64,000 nt of DNA from Candidatus Eisenbacteria bacterium (GCA_016930695.1 JAFGGD010000045.1:1-64000), one strand, 5' to 3'. Shown: positions 27,053-35,391, counted from the stretch's first letter. Made by a program: numbers and translations. Notes: generated by a model from the sequence alone, not told the origin.

Positions 27053-27081
27053 ATCATAGCACAACCGTTCCGCGAAGTCAA
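27053..27081 (-). promoter_or_regulatory. Strong promoter of the BamE-like gene
   Basis: On the minus strand TTGACT (27081-27076) and TATGAT (27058-27053) are 17 bases apart. This is among the best sigma-70-type promoters in the window, for a 73-residue orphan gene. Confidence 0.75.
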
Positions 27082-27113
27082 GGAGCTATCCTCTTCCATC
27101 AGAACCTTTTGGC

Positions 27114-27142
27114 TTGACAGAGCAAAGAGGCGCTGATACATT
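27114..27142 (+). promoter_or_regulatory. Promoter of the tRNA-Phe / tRNA-Thr unit
   Basis: TTGACA (27114-27119) and TACATT (27137-27142) are 17 bases apart. tRNA-Phe begins 26 bases after the -10 box. Confidence 0.8.
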
Positions 27143-27167
27143 GCTGCATCGAACCTAGCGGTGTTTT

Positions 27168-27240
27168 GTCGCGGTAGCTCAGCTGGTAGAGCAGGGGACT
27201 GAAAATCCCTGTGTCGATGGTTCAATTCCGTCCCGCGACA
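27168..27240 (+). tRNA. tRNA-Phe (GAA)
   Basis: The cloverleaf is complete: acceptor GTCGCGG/CCGCGAC, D-arm GCTCAGCTGGTAGAGC, anticodon loop CTGAAAA with GAA at 27201-27203, and T-loop TTCAATT. CCA is not fully encoded. Confidence 0.95.
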
Positions 27241-27301
27241 CCGCTTCTTCTCCCGTGTCGTTCTCAGACCCCGGGACGCCTCCGGGGTCGTTTCGAGTCG
27301 G

Positions 27302-27374
27302 GCTGGTGTAGCTCAGCTGGTAGAGCAACGCATTCGTAATGCGTCGGTCATCGGTTCAAATCCGATCACCAGCT
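27302..27374 (+). tRNA. tRNA-Thr (CGT)
   Basis: Acceptor GCTGGTG/CACCAGC, D-arm GCTCAGCTGGTAGAGC, anticodon loop TTCGTAA with CGT at 27335-27337 (reads ACG), and T-arm CGGTTCAAATCCG. CCA is not encoded. It lies 61 bases after tRNA-Phe, probably on the same transcript. Confidence 0.95.
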
Positions 27375-27450
27375 CTCTTCCCCGACCCGGGGATCCTCGC
27401 CGAGAGAGAAGGGGTGCTCGTCTCCTCTCGGAAGTCCACGGGGTAAACCA

Positions 27451-28812
27451 ATGCTGAAACTGAAATTAGGGATCTCCGGCGCGCGCGGCGTAATCGGAGA
27501 GACGCTTACACCCGAGGTGGTGGTGCGCCTGGCCGCCACCTATGCCGCGGAGCGCGCGGGGCGTCCCGTGCTGGTCGGCGGGGACACCCGGCCGACCGGG
27601 CCCATGGTAAGGAACGCCCTCTTCGCCGGTCTGACCGCCGCGGGTTGCCCGGTCCTCGACTGCGGCGTCTGCCCCACCCCCTCGATTCTCCTCGCCGTCG
27701 CACGCCGCCCGGAAGCGGGGGGCGGGATTCTTGTAACGGCGAGCCACAACCCGATCGAATGGAACGCCCTCAAGTTCGTGAATGAACGGGGGTTCTTTCT
27801 CGGGCCCGAGGAAGGGGAGGGGATGATCCGCCTTTTCCGTGAGGGCGTCTCTCCTTGGGTACCCTGGGATCGAGTCGGGCGGATCGAACCGGGACCGGAC
27901 GTGGAGGCGGAGCATCTGGAGAAGATACTGAAGCTCCCCTGGATCGATGCCGAGTCGATACGCGCCTCGACGCACCGCGTCGTCCTCGACGGCGCCGGGG
28001 GCTCCGGTTCGAGACTCGCTCGGATGCTTCTCGAAAAGCTCGGGTGCGTGGTCACGGCGATTCACTGCGGCATGGAGGGGGGCTTTCCCCGACCGCCGGA
28101 ACCGCGACCGGAGAACCTGGGTGCACTCTGTCGGGTGGTGCGGGAGGAGGGGGCGGCCGTCGGTTTCGCGCTGGATCCGGACGGCGACCGCCTCGCGCTC
28201 GTTTCCGATGAGGGGGAACCCCTCGGCGAGGAGTCGACGGTGGCGATCGCCGTCGACTATATCCTGGAGAGGGAGAGGGGGCCGGTGGTGCTGAATCTTT
28301 CCACCAGCCGGATGGCGGAGGAACTGGCGGAGCGCCACGGCGTTCCATGCCTCCGCACGCCCGTCGGCGAGGCGCACGTAGCGGCGGAGATGATCGCGTC
28401 CGGCGCCGTCGTCGGGGGCGAGGGAAACGGAGGCGTGATGCTCCCGGCGCTCCACCCCATGCGGGACGCGGCGGTGGGGATCGCCCTGACCTTGCAAGCG
28501 ATGACGGCGCGGGGAGAAGGTTCCGCGGGACTCGCGCGCCGTCTCCCCCGTTATGCTATCGTGAAGGGAGTCATCGTCGCCGATCGTTTGAATGTGGAGC
28601 GACTTCTCGGTGATCTTCGATCCCGGTTCGGTCCGGGACGGGAAGACCTCCGGGACGGCGTCCACGTCGCGTGGCCGGACCGCTGGGTTCATGTTCGGGC
28701 CTCGAACACGGAACCGGTGGTTCGCGTGATGGCCGAAGCGCCCGACCGGGCGGACGCACTCCGTTTGCAGAAAGCGGCGGCGGCTTCGCTCGGTGACGGG
28801 CTCTCCGACTGA
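27451..28812 (+). CDS. glmM: Phosphoglucosamine mutase-type phosphohexomutase
   Basis: This 453-residue alpha-D-phosphohexomutase has the phosphoserine loop TASHNP (S98), the metal loop DPDGDR (D242, D244, D246) and the phosphate-binding loop ASNTEPVVRVM near the C-terminus. GlmM converts glucosamine-6-phosphate to glucosamine-1-phosphate for UDP-GlcNAc, peptidoglycan and LPS. The adjacent glmS makes its substrate, which supports GlmM over phosphomannomutase. The GISGARGVIGETLTPE start resembles archaeal-type phosphohexomutases, so some uncertainty on sugar specificity remains. Confidence 0.85.
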   Translation: MLKLKLGISGARGVIGETLTPEVVVRLAATYAAERAGRPVLVGGDTRPTGPMVRNALFAGLTAAGCPVLDCGVCPTPSILLAVARRPEAGGGILVTASHNPIEWNALKFVNERGFFLGPEEGEGMIRLFREGVSPWVPWDRVGRIEPGPDVEAEHLEKILKLPWIDAESIRASTHRVVLDGAGGSGSRLARMLLEKLGCVVTAIHCGMEGGFPRPPEPRPENLGALCRVVREEGAAVGFALDPDGDRLALVSDEGEPLGEESTVAIAVDYILERERGPVVLNLSTSRMAEELAERHGVPCLRTPVGEAHVAAEMIASGAVVGGEGNGGVMLPALHPMRDAAVGIALTLQAMTARGEGSAGLARRLPRYAIVKGVIVADRLNVERLLGDLRSRFGPGREDLRDGVHVAWPDRWVHVRASNTEPVVRVMAEAPDRADALRLQKAAAASLGDGLSD

Positions 28813-28837
28813 CAGGGGGCGCCGGGGAGGATCGACC

Positions 28838-30667
28838 ATGTGCGGAATCATCGGATACATCGGCAACCGGGACGCGTCCCGCATCCTGGTGGACGGTCTC
28901 CGTCGCCTGGAATACCGGGGCTACGATTCGGCGGGCGTCGCGATTCTCCAGGAGGACGTCATCCGCGTCGTCAAGGACGCCGGCAAGATACGGCGCCTCG
29001 CCGAACAGATCGAAAAGACCCCGCTTCGGGGGACGCTCGGCATCGCCCACACCCGCTGGGCGACCCACGGCGTTCCGTCGAAGATCAACGCCCACCCCCA
29101 CACCGATCCGACCGGCACCATCGCCATCGTCCACAATGGTATTTTGGAAAACTTCTACTCCCTGAAGCGTTGGCTCATCGAGGAAGGGTCGGTCTTTCAC
29201 ACCGACACGGACACGGAAGTGATCGCCCACCTGATCGCGCGTTTCTACGTCGATTCCCTTGAGGAGGCGGTGCAGAAGGCGCTTGTGGAAATGGAGGGGG
29301 CTTACGGGATCGTGGTGATGTCGAGCCGCGACCCGGACCGGATCGTCGGCGCCCGCAACGGATCGCCCCTGGTGGCCGGTATCGGCGACGGGGAAAACTT
29401 CGTCGCTTCCGACGCGGCCGCCATCCTGGAACACACCCGGAAGATGATCTATCTGGACGACCGGGAGATGGTGGTGATTACGCGGGACGGAGTGGAGGTG
29501 AAGGACCTGGACAACACCCGCGTGGAGAGGGAGCCGGAGGAGATTTCCTGGGATCTGGAGCAGATCGAAAAGGGCGGATACGATCACTTCATGCAAAAAG
29601 AGATATTCGAGCAGCCCCGTACGATCCGGGACGCCATGTCCGGCCGGGTGGTGCTCGACTCGGGGAAGGCGCGGCTCGGCGGACTGAACATCCCCATTGA
29701 AACGCTACAGGAGCTGAACCGGATCGTGATCACCGCCTGCGGCACCTCCTGGCACGCCGCGCTGATCGGCGAGTACATGATCGAGGATCTCGCCCGGATC
29801 CCGGTGGAGGTGGAGTACGCCTCCGAGTTCCGCTACCGCCGGCCCATCGTGGACGAAGAGACGCTGGTGGCGGTGATCAGCCAGTCCGGCGAGACGCTGG
29901 ACACGCTGGCGGCGATGCGGGAGGCTCAGCGGTGCGGCGCCCGGGCGCTCGGCATCTGCAACGTGGTGGGTTCCAGCATCGCCCGTGAGTCGGACGGAGG
30001 CGTTTACACACACGCCGGGCCTGAGATCGGCGTCGCGTCCACGAAAGCCTTCACCTCGCAGGTCACCGTGCTCGCCATTCTCAGCCTGATGCTCGGGCGG
30101 ATCCGAGGGAGGCTCACACGCGAGGACGGCCTGCGGATGATCAAGGCGCTCCTGGCGATCCCGAACCAGGTGCAAACCATCCTCGACCGGGCCGACGAGA
30201 TCAAGCGGATCGCCATGGTCTACGCGGAGAGCAACAACGCGCTATACCTCGGCCGGGGGTACAACTACCCGGTCGCACTGGAAGGCGCGCTCAAACTGAA
30301 GGAGATCAGCTACGTCCACGCCGAGGGGTATCCCGCCGCGGAGATGAAGCACGGCCCCATCGCACTGATCGACAAGCATATGCCGGTGGTTTTCATCGCC
30401 CTCAAGGACAGCGCATACGATAAAGTGCTCGGCAACATCCAGGAGGTGAAGTCGCGGCACGGCCGGATCATCGCCATCGCGACCGAGGGGGACGGCCTGG
30501 TACACAAATGGGCGGAGCACGTTATTTATCTCCCCCACACCCTCGAACCGCTGACGCCCATTCTCTCGGTGATTCCTCTGCAGCTTTTCGCGTATTATAT
30601 CGCCGTTCAGCGCGGTTGCGACGTGGATCAACCGCGCAACCTCGCCAAGAGCGTCACCGTCGAATAG
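28838..30667 (+). CDS. glmS: Glutamine-fructose-6-phosphate aminotransferase
   Basis: GlmS (609 residues) makes glucosamine-6-phosphate from fructose-6-phosphate and glutamine. The N-terminal glutaminase begins MCGIIGYIG with catalytic Cys2, followed by LEYRGYDSAG and THTRWATHG-like HTRWATHGVPS. Two SIS domains follow (TACGTSWHAALIGEYM; QSGETLDTLAAM; LGRGYNYPVALEGALKLKEI). It ends with AKSVTVE, as usual. ATG at 28838 puts Cys at position 2; a longer in-frame start inside glmM would bury the nucleophile and is rejected. No glmS-type ribozyme fits in the 25-base gap. Confidence 0.97.
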   Translation: MCGIIGYIGNRDASRILVDGLRRLEYRGYDSAGVAILQEDVIRVVKDAGKIRRLAEQIEKTPLRGTLGIAHTRWATHGVPSKINAHPHTDPTGTIAIVHNGILENFYSLKRWLIEEGSVFHTDTDTEVIAHLIARFYVDSLEEAVQKALVEMEGAYGIVVMSSRDPDRIVGARNGSPLVAGIGDGENFVASDAAAILEHTRKMIYLDDREMVVITRDGVEVKDLDNTRVEREPEEISWDLEQIEKGGYDHFMQKEIFEQPRTIRDAMSGRVVLDSGKARLGGLNIPIETLQELNRIVITACGTSWHAALIGEYMIEDLARIPVEVEYASEFRYRRPIVDEETLVAVISQSGETLDTLAAMREAQRCGARALGICNVVGSSIARESDGGVYTHAGPEIGVASTKAFTSQVTVLAILSLMLGRIRGRLTREDGLRMIKALLAIPNQVQTILDRADEIKRIAMVYAESNNALYLGRGYNYPVALEGALKLKEISYVHAEGYPAAEMKHGPIALIDKHMPVVFIALKDSAYDKVLGNIQEVKSRHGRIIAIATEGDGLVHKWAEHVIYLPHTLEPLTPILSVIPLQLFAYYIAVQRGCDVDQPRNLAKSVTVE

Positions 30668-30675
30668 GGGGAGCC

Positions 30676-31068
30676 ATGGAACGCAGGGAGATCCGGACCG
30701 GCGAAGCGCCCGCCGCGGTGGGACCGTACAGCCAAGCGATACGGACCGGTCCCTTCGTGCACACCGCCGGACAAATCGCCCTCGATCCCGGCGGCGGCGG
30801 CCTCGCGGGCGGAACGGCGGGGGAACAGGCGGAGCGGGTTCTGCGGAACCTGCGGGCGGTTTTGGACGCGGCCGGATCCTCGATGGACCGGGTGGTGAAG
30901 ACCACCGTATATCTGACCGATCTGAACGCCTTCCATGAGGTGAACGAGATCTACGCCCGGTTTTTCCCCGACCCCGCGCCGGCGCGTTCCTGCGTCGAGG
31001 TGCGCGCGCTCCCGAAGGGGGCGCTCGTCATGATCGACGCGATCGGCCTGGCGGCGGATGAGGGCTAG
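30676..31068 (+). CDS. ridA: RidA family reactive-intermediate deaminase
   Basis: This 130-residue YjgF/YER057c/UK114-family protein hydrolyses reactive enamine/imine intermediates released by PLP enzymes. Hallmarks: PAAVGPYSQAIRTGPFVHTA, the VVKTTVYLTDLNAFHEVNEI segment and PARSCVEVRALPKGALVMID, where the Arg binds the substrate carboxylate. It follows glmS after 8 bases, so it is in the same operon. Confidence 0.93.
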   Translation: MERREIRTGEAPAAVGPYSQAIRTGPFVHTAGQIALDPGGGGLAGGTAGEQAERVLRNLRAVLDAAGSSMDRVVKTTVYLTDLNAFHEVNEIYARFFPDPAPARSCVEVRALPKGALVMIDAIGLAADEG

Positions 31069-31082
31069 CGGATCGACGGAGT

Positions 31083-31180
31083 GGGAATGGATGGGTTCTG
31101 GTGGGCCCCGAGGACTTCAAATCCTTAAGCCGGGCGCTAATCCCGTCCGGGGTGGGTTCGATTCCCACACATTCCCGCCA
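31083..31180 (+). tRNA. selC: tRNA-Sec (TCA), selenocysteine
   Basis: This 98-base tRNA has the selenocysteine features: anticodon TCA (31117-31119) in loop CTTCAAA, a long variable arm (CCGG...CCGG stem), T-arm GTGGGTTCGATTCCCAC and a long acceptor. The acceptor is GGGAATGG against ACATTCCC, with the eighth pair a G-A mismatch. Encoded discriminator G plus CCA (31178-31180). It implies that the host inserts selenocysteine at UGA. No selA, selB or selD is in the window. Confidence 0.95.
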
Positions 31181-31693
31181 AGACGGCGGCGCCGCGGCCC
31201 GGCGGTCGCGGCGCTCCTTTTGCTTCTTCTCTCGGTGACGGGCGCGCCCCGGGCCGAGGAGCAACCGGCGGAGGATCTGCCCGGAGCGGCGCCCTTTCTG
31301 AACGCGCTTCGCTCCCTCGCCTTCCCGGGCTGGGGGCAGCTCCATGCCGGCAACCGCTGGAAGGCGGTCGCCCTCTTCGCGGGGCAGACCTATCTCCTCG
31401 GCCGGGTCGCGATCACGGAGCGGCGCGCGCGTTGGTACGACGATCAGCGATCCCGCGCCGATTCCCCCTGGAGCGACGCCTATCTGGAGGAGCGTTACGA
31501 GGATCTGCGCCAAACCCGCCGGGATCTGGTATGGTGGAGCACCATCGCCGCGCTCTACTCCGTGTTGGACGCCTATGTGGACGCCCATCTCGTCGGTTTC
31601 GACGAGGCGGTGGATGAGGTGGACCGGGTGACATGGACCGTCGGCCCGGCGCCGGGAGGGGGAGCGCGGATCGCGCTCCGAGCGGTTTACTGA
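31091..31693 (+). CDS. Exported DUF5683-like protein; frame overlaps tRNA-Sec
   Basis: This protein has a signal-like stretch (RRRRRGPAVAALLLLLLSVT), then a DUF5683-like segment (FLNALRSLAFPGWGQLHAGN, GQTYLL) and a second hydrophobic part (DLVWWSTIAALYSVLDAYVD). The PGWGQ motif is typical of small envelope proteins of FCB bacteria. The start is a problem: the signal-peptide codons begin immediately after the tRNA CCA. The only in-frame starts before them are ATG at 31058 (inside ridA) and ATG at 31091 (inside tRNA-Sec, GGAG 9 bases upstream). Later TTG (31220) and GTG (31235) would lose the signal peptide. I list 31091. Function unknown. Confidence 0.6.
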   Translation: MGSGGPRGLQILKPGANPVRGGFDSHTFPPRRRRRGPAVAALLLLLLSVTGAPRAEEQPAEDLPGAAPFLNALRSLAFPGWGQLHAGNRWKAVALFAGQTYLLGRVAITERRARWYDDQRSRADSPWSDAYLEERYEDLRQTRRDLVWWSTIAALYSVLDAYVDAHLVGFDEAVDEVDRVTWTVGPAPGGGARIALRAVY

Positions 31694-31715
31694 AAGGAAC
31701 GAGGGGGGAACTCCC

Positions 31716-32336
31716 TTGGCTCGAAAGAGTCGGACCGTGGAACGGCCGCGGAAGAGAAATCTGATCCGGGAGTACGGCGAGGCGATCTTCATCGCCGGCG
31801 TGCTCTTCTTCTTCCTCCGCACTTTCGTGGTTCAAGCGTTCACCATCCCCTCGGGTTCGATGGAGGATACGCTCCTCGTCGGCGATTTCCTCGTCGCCAA
31901 TAAATTCGTTTACGGCGCGAGGATCCCCGGCACGGACGTCCGTCTTCCCAAAATCCGCGACCCCCGCGCGGGCGACATCATCGTCTTCCGCGCCCCCCAC
32001 GAGGAAAAGGACTTCATCAAGCGCTGCGTGGCGGTGGAGGGGGACACGGTGGAGCTGAGGGAGAACACGCTCTTCGTGAACGGCGAGCCGAGGGAGGAGC
32101 CCTTCGTGGCCCTGAAACCGGCCGGCTTTCCCCCACGGAGCGATTGGGGGCCGAAGGTCGTTCCGCCGGGCCATATCTTCATGCTCGGCGACAACCGAAA
32201 CAACAGCCAGGACAGCCGGTACTGGGGTTTCCTGGAGAAGGGGCGCGTCAAGGGCCTCGCCATGGTGCTTTACTTCTCCTGGGACCGGGAGAGGATCCTC
32301 CCCCGTTTCAGCCGTTTCTTCCGGCCCATTCACTAA
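31716..32336 (+). CDS. lepB: Signal peptidase I
   Basis: LepB (206 residues) cleaves signal peptides of exported proteins at the outer face of the inner membrane. It has one N-terminal membrane anchor (GEAIFIAGVLFFFLRTFVVQ), the catalytic Ser in IPSGSMEDTLLVGD and the catalytic Lys in DFIKRCVAVEGD, plus boxes D and E (LGDNRNNSQDSRYWGF). The start is TTG at 31716. It precedes lepA, the reverse of the E. coli order. Confidence 0.95.
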   Translation: MARKSRTVERPRKRNLIREYGEAIFIAGVLFFFLRTFVVQAFTIPSGSMEDTLLVGDFLVANKFVYGARIPGTDVRLPKIRDPRAGDIIVFRAPHEEKDFIKRCVAVEGDTVELRENTLFVNGEPREEPFVALKPAGFPPRSDWGPKVVPPGHIFMLGDNRNNSQDSRYWGFLEKGRVKGLAMVLYFSWDRERILPRFSRFFRPIH

Positions 32337-32387
32337 CCGACCGAACCGGGTAAAACGGGAAACCGACTCGGGAACGCGGAGTCGAAT

Positions 32388-34205
32388 ATGGACGAGCGCG
32401 TGCGGGACCACGTGCGGAACTTCTGCATCGTGGCCCACATCGATCACGGAAAATCGACGCTGGCGGACCGCATTCTGGAGCATACCGGCGCCGTCACGGG
32501 CCGGGAGATGCGGAACCAGGTGCTGGACGACATGGACCTGGAGAGGGAGCGGGGGATCACCATCAAGGCCCACGCCATACGGATCGATTACACGGACCGA
32601 TCCGGGCGGCTCCTCCATTTTCATTTGATCGACACGCCGGGGCATGTGGACTTCTCCTACGAGGTCTCGCGCTCCCTCGCCGCATGCGAGGGAGCGGTCC
32701 TCTTGGTGGACGCCGCGCAGGGGATCGAGGCGCAGACAATCGCCAATTTCTATCTCGCCCTCGAAGGCGGGCTCGTCGTTCTCCCGGCGATCAACAAAAT
32801 CGACCTTCCGGGAGCCCGGGTGGAGGAGGTGAGGCGCGCGCTTTCCGAACTGACCGGCGAGCCGGAGGAAGAGATCCTCGGGATCAGCGCCCGCACCGGC
32901 GAGGGGGTGGATCAGCTGATCGAAAAGATGGCGGAGAAGATTCCGCCCCCCGGCGGAAGCGAGGAGGAACCTCTTCAGGCGTTGATCTTCGACTCCGCCT
33001 TCGACCGGTATCGCGGCGTGAGCGTGTACGTGAGAATCGTGAACGGCGTGGTTCGGGCCGGCGATCGGATCGAGCTGATGTCCAACGGACAGGAGTACGT
33101 GGTGGACGAGGTGGGATCCTTCCGTCTCCGCCGCGTCCCCCGGGATTCGCTGAGCGCCGGCGAGGTGGGGTATCTTCTCGCGGGCATCAAGCAGGTGCAG
33201 GACGCGCGGGTGGGAGACACGATCACTTTGGCGGACCGGCCCGCGACACGGGCGCTCCCCGGTTTCCGCGAACCCAAGCCGATGGTTTTCAGCGGGCTCT
33301 ATCCGATCGATCCGGGGGATTACGACTCCCTGCGGGACGCGCTGGAGAAGCTGAAACTGAACGACGCTTCCTTCGTTTTCGAGCCGGAGTCGTCGGGCGC
33401 GCTCGGATTCGGTTTTCGCTGCGGGTTTCTCGGGTTGCTTCATATGGAAATCGTACAGGCCCGCCTGGAGCGTGAATACGATCTCGAGCTGATCGGCACG
33501 GTCCCCAACGTGGTCTTTCGCGCCTATAAGCTCGATGGAACGATGACCCGCGTGGAGAACCCGCTCCACCTGCCTCCGCGGAACGAGTTGATCCGTGTGG
33601 AGGAACCGGTGGTGGACGCCCAGTTGATTCTTCCTTCCGAGTACCTGGGGAACGTGCTGAAGCTGGTGACGGAGAAGAGGGGGGAGCACCGGGGGATGGA
33701 GTACCTGGAGTCGACCCGTGTTCTCCTGCGCGTGCGGCTCCCGCTCGCCGAGGTCGTGCTCGACTTCTACGACCGGCTGCAGTCGGTCTCTCGGGGATAC
33801 GCTTCCTACGATTACGAGCACGCCGGGTTCGTCGCCTCCGACATGGTGCGGCTCGACATCCTGGTGAACGAGGAGCCGGTGGACGCCCTCTCGGTGATCG
33901 TCCACCGCGACAAAGCGTACGCCTGGGGGCGACGCCTGGTCGGGAGGCTCCGCAAACTGATCCCCCGCCAGCTCTTTGCCGTGCCTCTTCAGGCGACGCT
34001 CGGCAACAAGGTGATCGCCCGGGAGACGGTCCCCGCGTTCCGCAAGGACGTAACCGCCCGTTGTTACGGCGGCGACATCACGCGGAAGCGAAAGCTCCTC
34101 CAGAAACAGAAGGAGGGGAAGAAGCGGATGAAGCGGGTCGGCTCCGTACAGATCCCCCAAGACGCCTTCCTCGCCGTTCTCCGCGTGGACGAGGAAGATC
34201 GCTGA
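32388..34205 (+). CDS. lepA: Elongation factor 4 (LepA)
   Basis: LepA/EF4 (605 residues) is a ribosome-associated GTPase. G-domain motifs: IVAHIDHGKSTLADRI, GITIKAHA, DTPGHVDFSYEVSRSLA and NKIDLP. The LepA-specific C-terminal domain has AVPLQATLGNKVIARET and YGGDITRKRKLLQKQKEGKK. Full length for the family. It lies in the conserved order lepA-hemW-hrcA. Confidence 0.97.
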   Translation: MDERVRDHVRNFCIVAHIDHGKSTLADRILEHTGAVTGREMRNQVLDDMDLERERGITIKAHAIRIDYTDRSGRLLHFHLIDTPGHVDFSYEVSRSLAACEGAVLLVDAAQGIEAQTIANFYLALEGGLVVLPAINKIDLPGARVEEVRRALSELTGEPEEEILGISARTGEGVDQLIEKMAEKIPPPGGSEEEPLQALIFDSAFDRYRGVSVYVRIVNGVVRAGDRIELMSNGQEYVVDEVGSFRLRRVPRDSLSAGEVGYLLAGIKQVQDARVGDTITLADRPATRALPGFREPKPMVFSGLYPIDPGDYDSLRDALEKLKLNDASFVFEPESSGALGFGFRCGFLGLLHMEIVQARLEREYDLELIGTVPNVVFRAYKLDGTMTRVENPLHLPPRNELIRVEEPVVDAQLILPSEYLGNVLKLVTEKRGEHRGMEYLESTRVLLRVRLPLAEVVLDFYDRLQSVSRGYASYDYEHAGFVASDMVRLDILVNEEPVDALSVIVHRDKAYAWGRRLVGRLRKLIPRQLFAVPLQATLGNKVIARETVPAFRKDVTARCYGGDITRKRKLLQKQKEGKKRMKRVGSVQIPQDAFLAVLRVDEEDR

Positions 34206-34238
34206 GGCCGGACCAGCGCGGATCGGGAGGCCCGGTCG

Positions 34239-35309
34239 ATGAGCGCCGTCGAAAGGCCGCGCGAGGCGCGTGGTCTCTATCTCTCCTTTCCGCCGAGCCT
34301 CGCCCTTTCTCTCCGATCCTCCTCCGCCGACCTATACGCCGAAGCGGTTCTTCGTGAGGCGGAAAGGCGCGCCGCCGATGGGGGAGAGGGGGGTGCCTTC
34401 GTCGCGTGGATGGCCGGCGGCGAACCGTGGCGCCTGGGCGACCGCTCCCTCTCCTCCCTCTTTCGGGAACTCGCGCGGTTTTTTCCTCCCGCCCCGCGCG
34501 TGGAGCGCTCCATCGAATGGTTCGTCGGCGAAGCGGTGCCCGAACGGCTCGTCCCTCTTCACGAATCCGGCTTCGATCGGATCTGTTTGACCGGGAAGAC
34601 ACGCGCCGTCGGCTATCGGCCGGTAGGCGACGCCGCCGGTTTACGGGAGGCGGTCCGCGCCGCCCGCGCCGCCGGTTTTCGCCGCGTGGCGCTCGACATG
34701 GATCCAGCCGGAGGGGCGGCCGGTTCGATCGGACCCGCGGTTGCGGCGGCGGCCGGGCCGGACCATGTATCTCTGGTGGAGACGCCGGACGAATCCTTTC
34801 CCGAGGAGCGTTGGATCGCCGACTACGAGAAATCGCTCCGCATCCTCGAAGGGGCGGGACTCCTTCGGTATGAAGTCGCCCTCTTCGCCAAACCCGGATG
34901 CCGATCCGTCGGTCTCGGATTGATCGCCGCCGGCGGGTCGCGGGTCGGACTCGGCGCGGGGGCGGTCTCGGCGGGCGCTCGGGAGATTACGAGGAACGAA
35001 CCGGACCCGGACCGCTACGCCCGGATCGTGGGCGAGGGGGGAGATCCGGTCGTCCTCCGGGATCCGAGAAAAGAAGAGGACCGTTTACGGGAGAGGGTCT
35101 TCCACGGTGTCCGGAGGATCGGGGGCATTCACGTCGGCGCGCTCGAGAGGCGTTTCGGAGCAATGCGAACGCGCGATCTGGAGCGCCGCGCGCTGCCTCT
35201 TTTCCGTGCCGGTTTGCTTCGCCGGGCAGGATCCCGCCTTGTTCCCACAGATGCCGGCCTACTGACTGCGGAAGGGGTGGCCCGAGAATTATTAGGAGAA
35301 GGCGTTTAG
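34239..35309 (+). CDS. HemW-like protein lacking the radical-SAM cysteines
   Basis: This 356-residue protein sits between lepA and hrcA, where hemW is found in Bacillus and many others. HemW-type blocks are visible: GLYLSFPP at the N-terminus, AGGEPWRL (family GGGTPS), DHVSLVE (family HIS-Y-L), RYEVALFAKPG and VGLGAGAVS (family LGIGAGAHS), and a winged-helix-like C-terminus (LVPTDAGLLTAEG). HemW's CxxxCxxC cluster site reads S20-x3-S24-x2-S27, so no 4Fe-4S cluster can bind there and radical-SAM chemistry is lost. It is otherwise full length and uninterrupted. HemW itself is a heme chaperone; this may be a heme-binding or scaffold remnant, or a gene in decay. The alignment is by eye. Confidence 0.75.
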   Translation: MSAVERPREARGLYLSFPPSLALSLRSSSADLYAEAVLREAERRAADGGEGGAFVAWMAGGEPWRLGDRSLSSLFRELARFFPPAPRVERSIEWFVGEAVPERLVPLHESGFDRICLTGKTRAVGYRPVGDAAGLREAVRAARAAGFRRVALDMDPAGGAAGSIGPAVAAAAGPDHVSLVETPDESFPEERWIADYEKSLRILEGAGLLRYEVALFAKPGCRSVGLGLIAAGGSRVGLGAGAVSAGAREITRNEPDPDRYARIVGEGGDPVVLRDPRKEEDRLRERVFHGVRRIGGIHVGALERRFGAMRTRDLERRALPLFRAGLLRRAGSRLVPTDAGLLTAEGVARELLGEGV

Positions 35310-35328
35310 GAAACAAAGCGCCCTTCCC

Positions 35329-35357
35329 TTGACAAACCGATTGCACACTATTAGCTT
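35329..35357 (+). promoter_or_regulatory. Promoter of hrcA-grpE-dnaK-dnaJ
   Basis: TTGACA (35329-35334) and TAGCTT (35352-35357) are 17 bases apart. No CIRCE element (TTAGCACTC-N9-GAGTGCTAA) is present around it. Confidence 0.7.
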
Positions 35358-35374
35358 ATGGGCGATTCACCATC

Positions 35375-35391
35375 TATGCCTTTTTGGCATA
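35375..35391 (+). promoter_or_regulatory. Inverted repeat in the hrcA leader
   Basis: TATGCC-TTTTT-GGCATA is a perfect 6-bp inverted repeat between the -10 box and the hrcA start. It could be an HrcA-type operator unlike CIRCE, or a leader hairpin. Confidence 0.45.

Noticed and set aside
28813-28837. glmS ribozyme upstream of glmS
   Set aside because: Only 25 bases separate glmM and glmS, too few for the ribozyme, and the upstream sequence is glmM coding.
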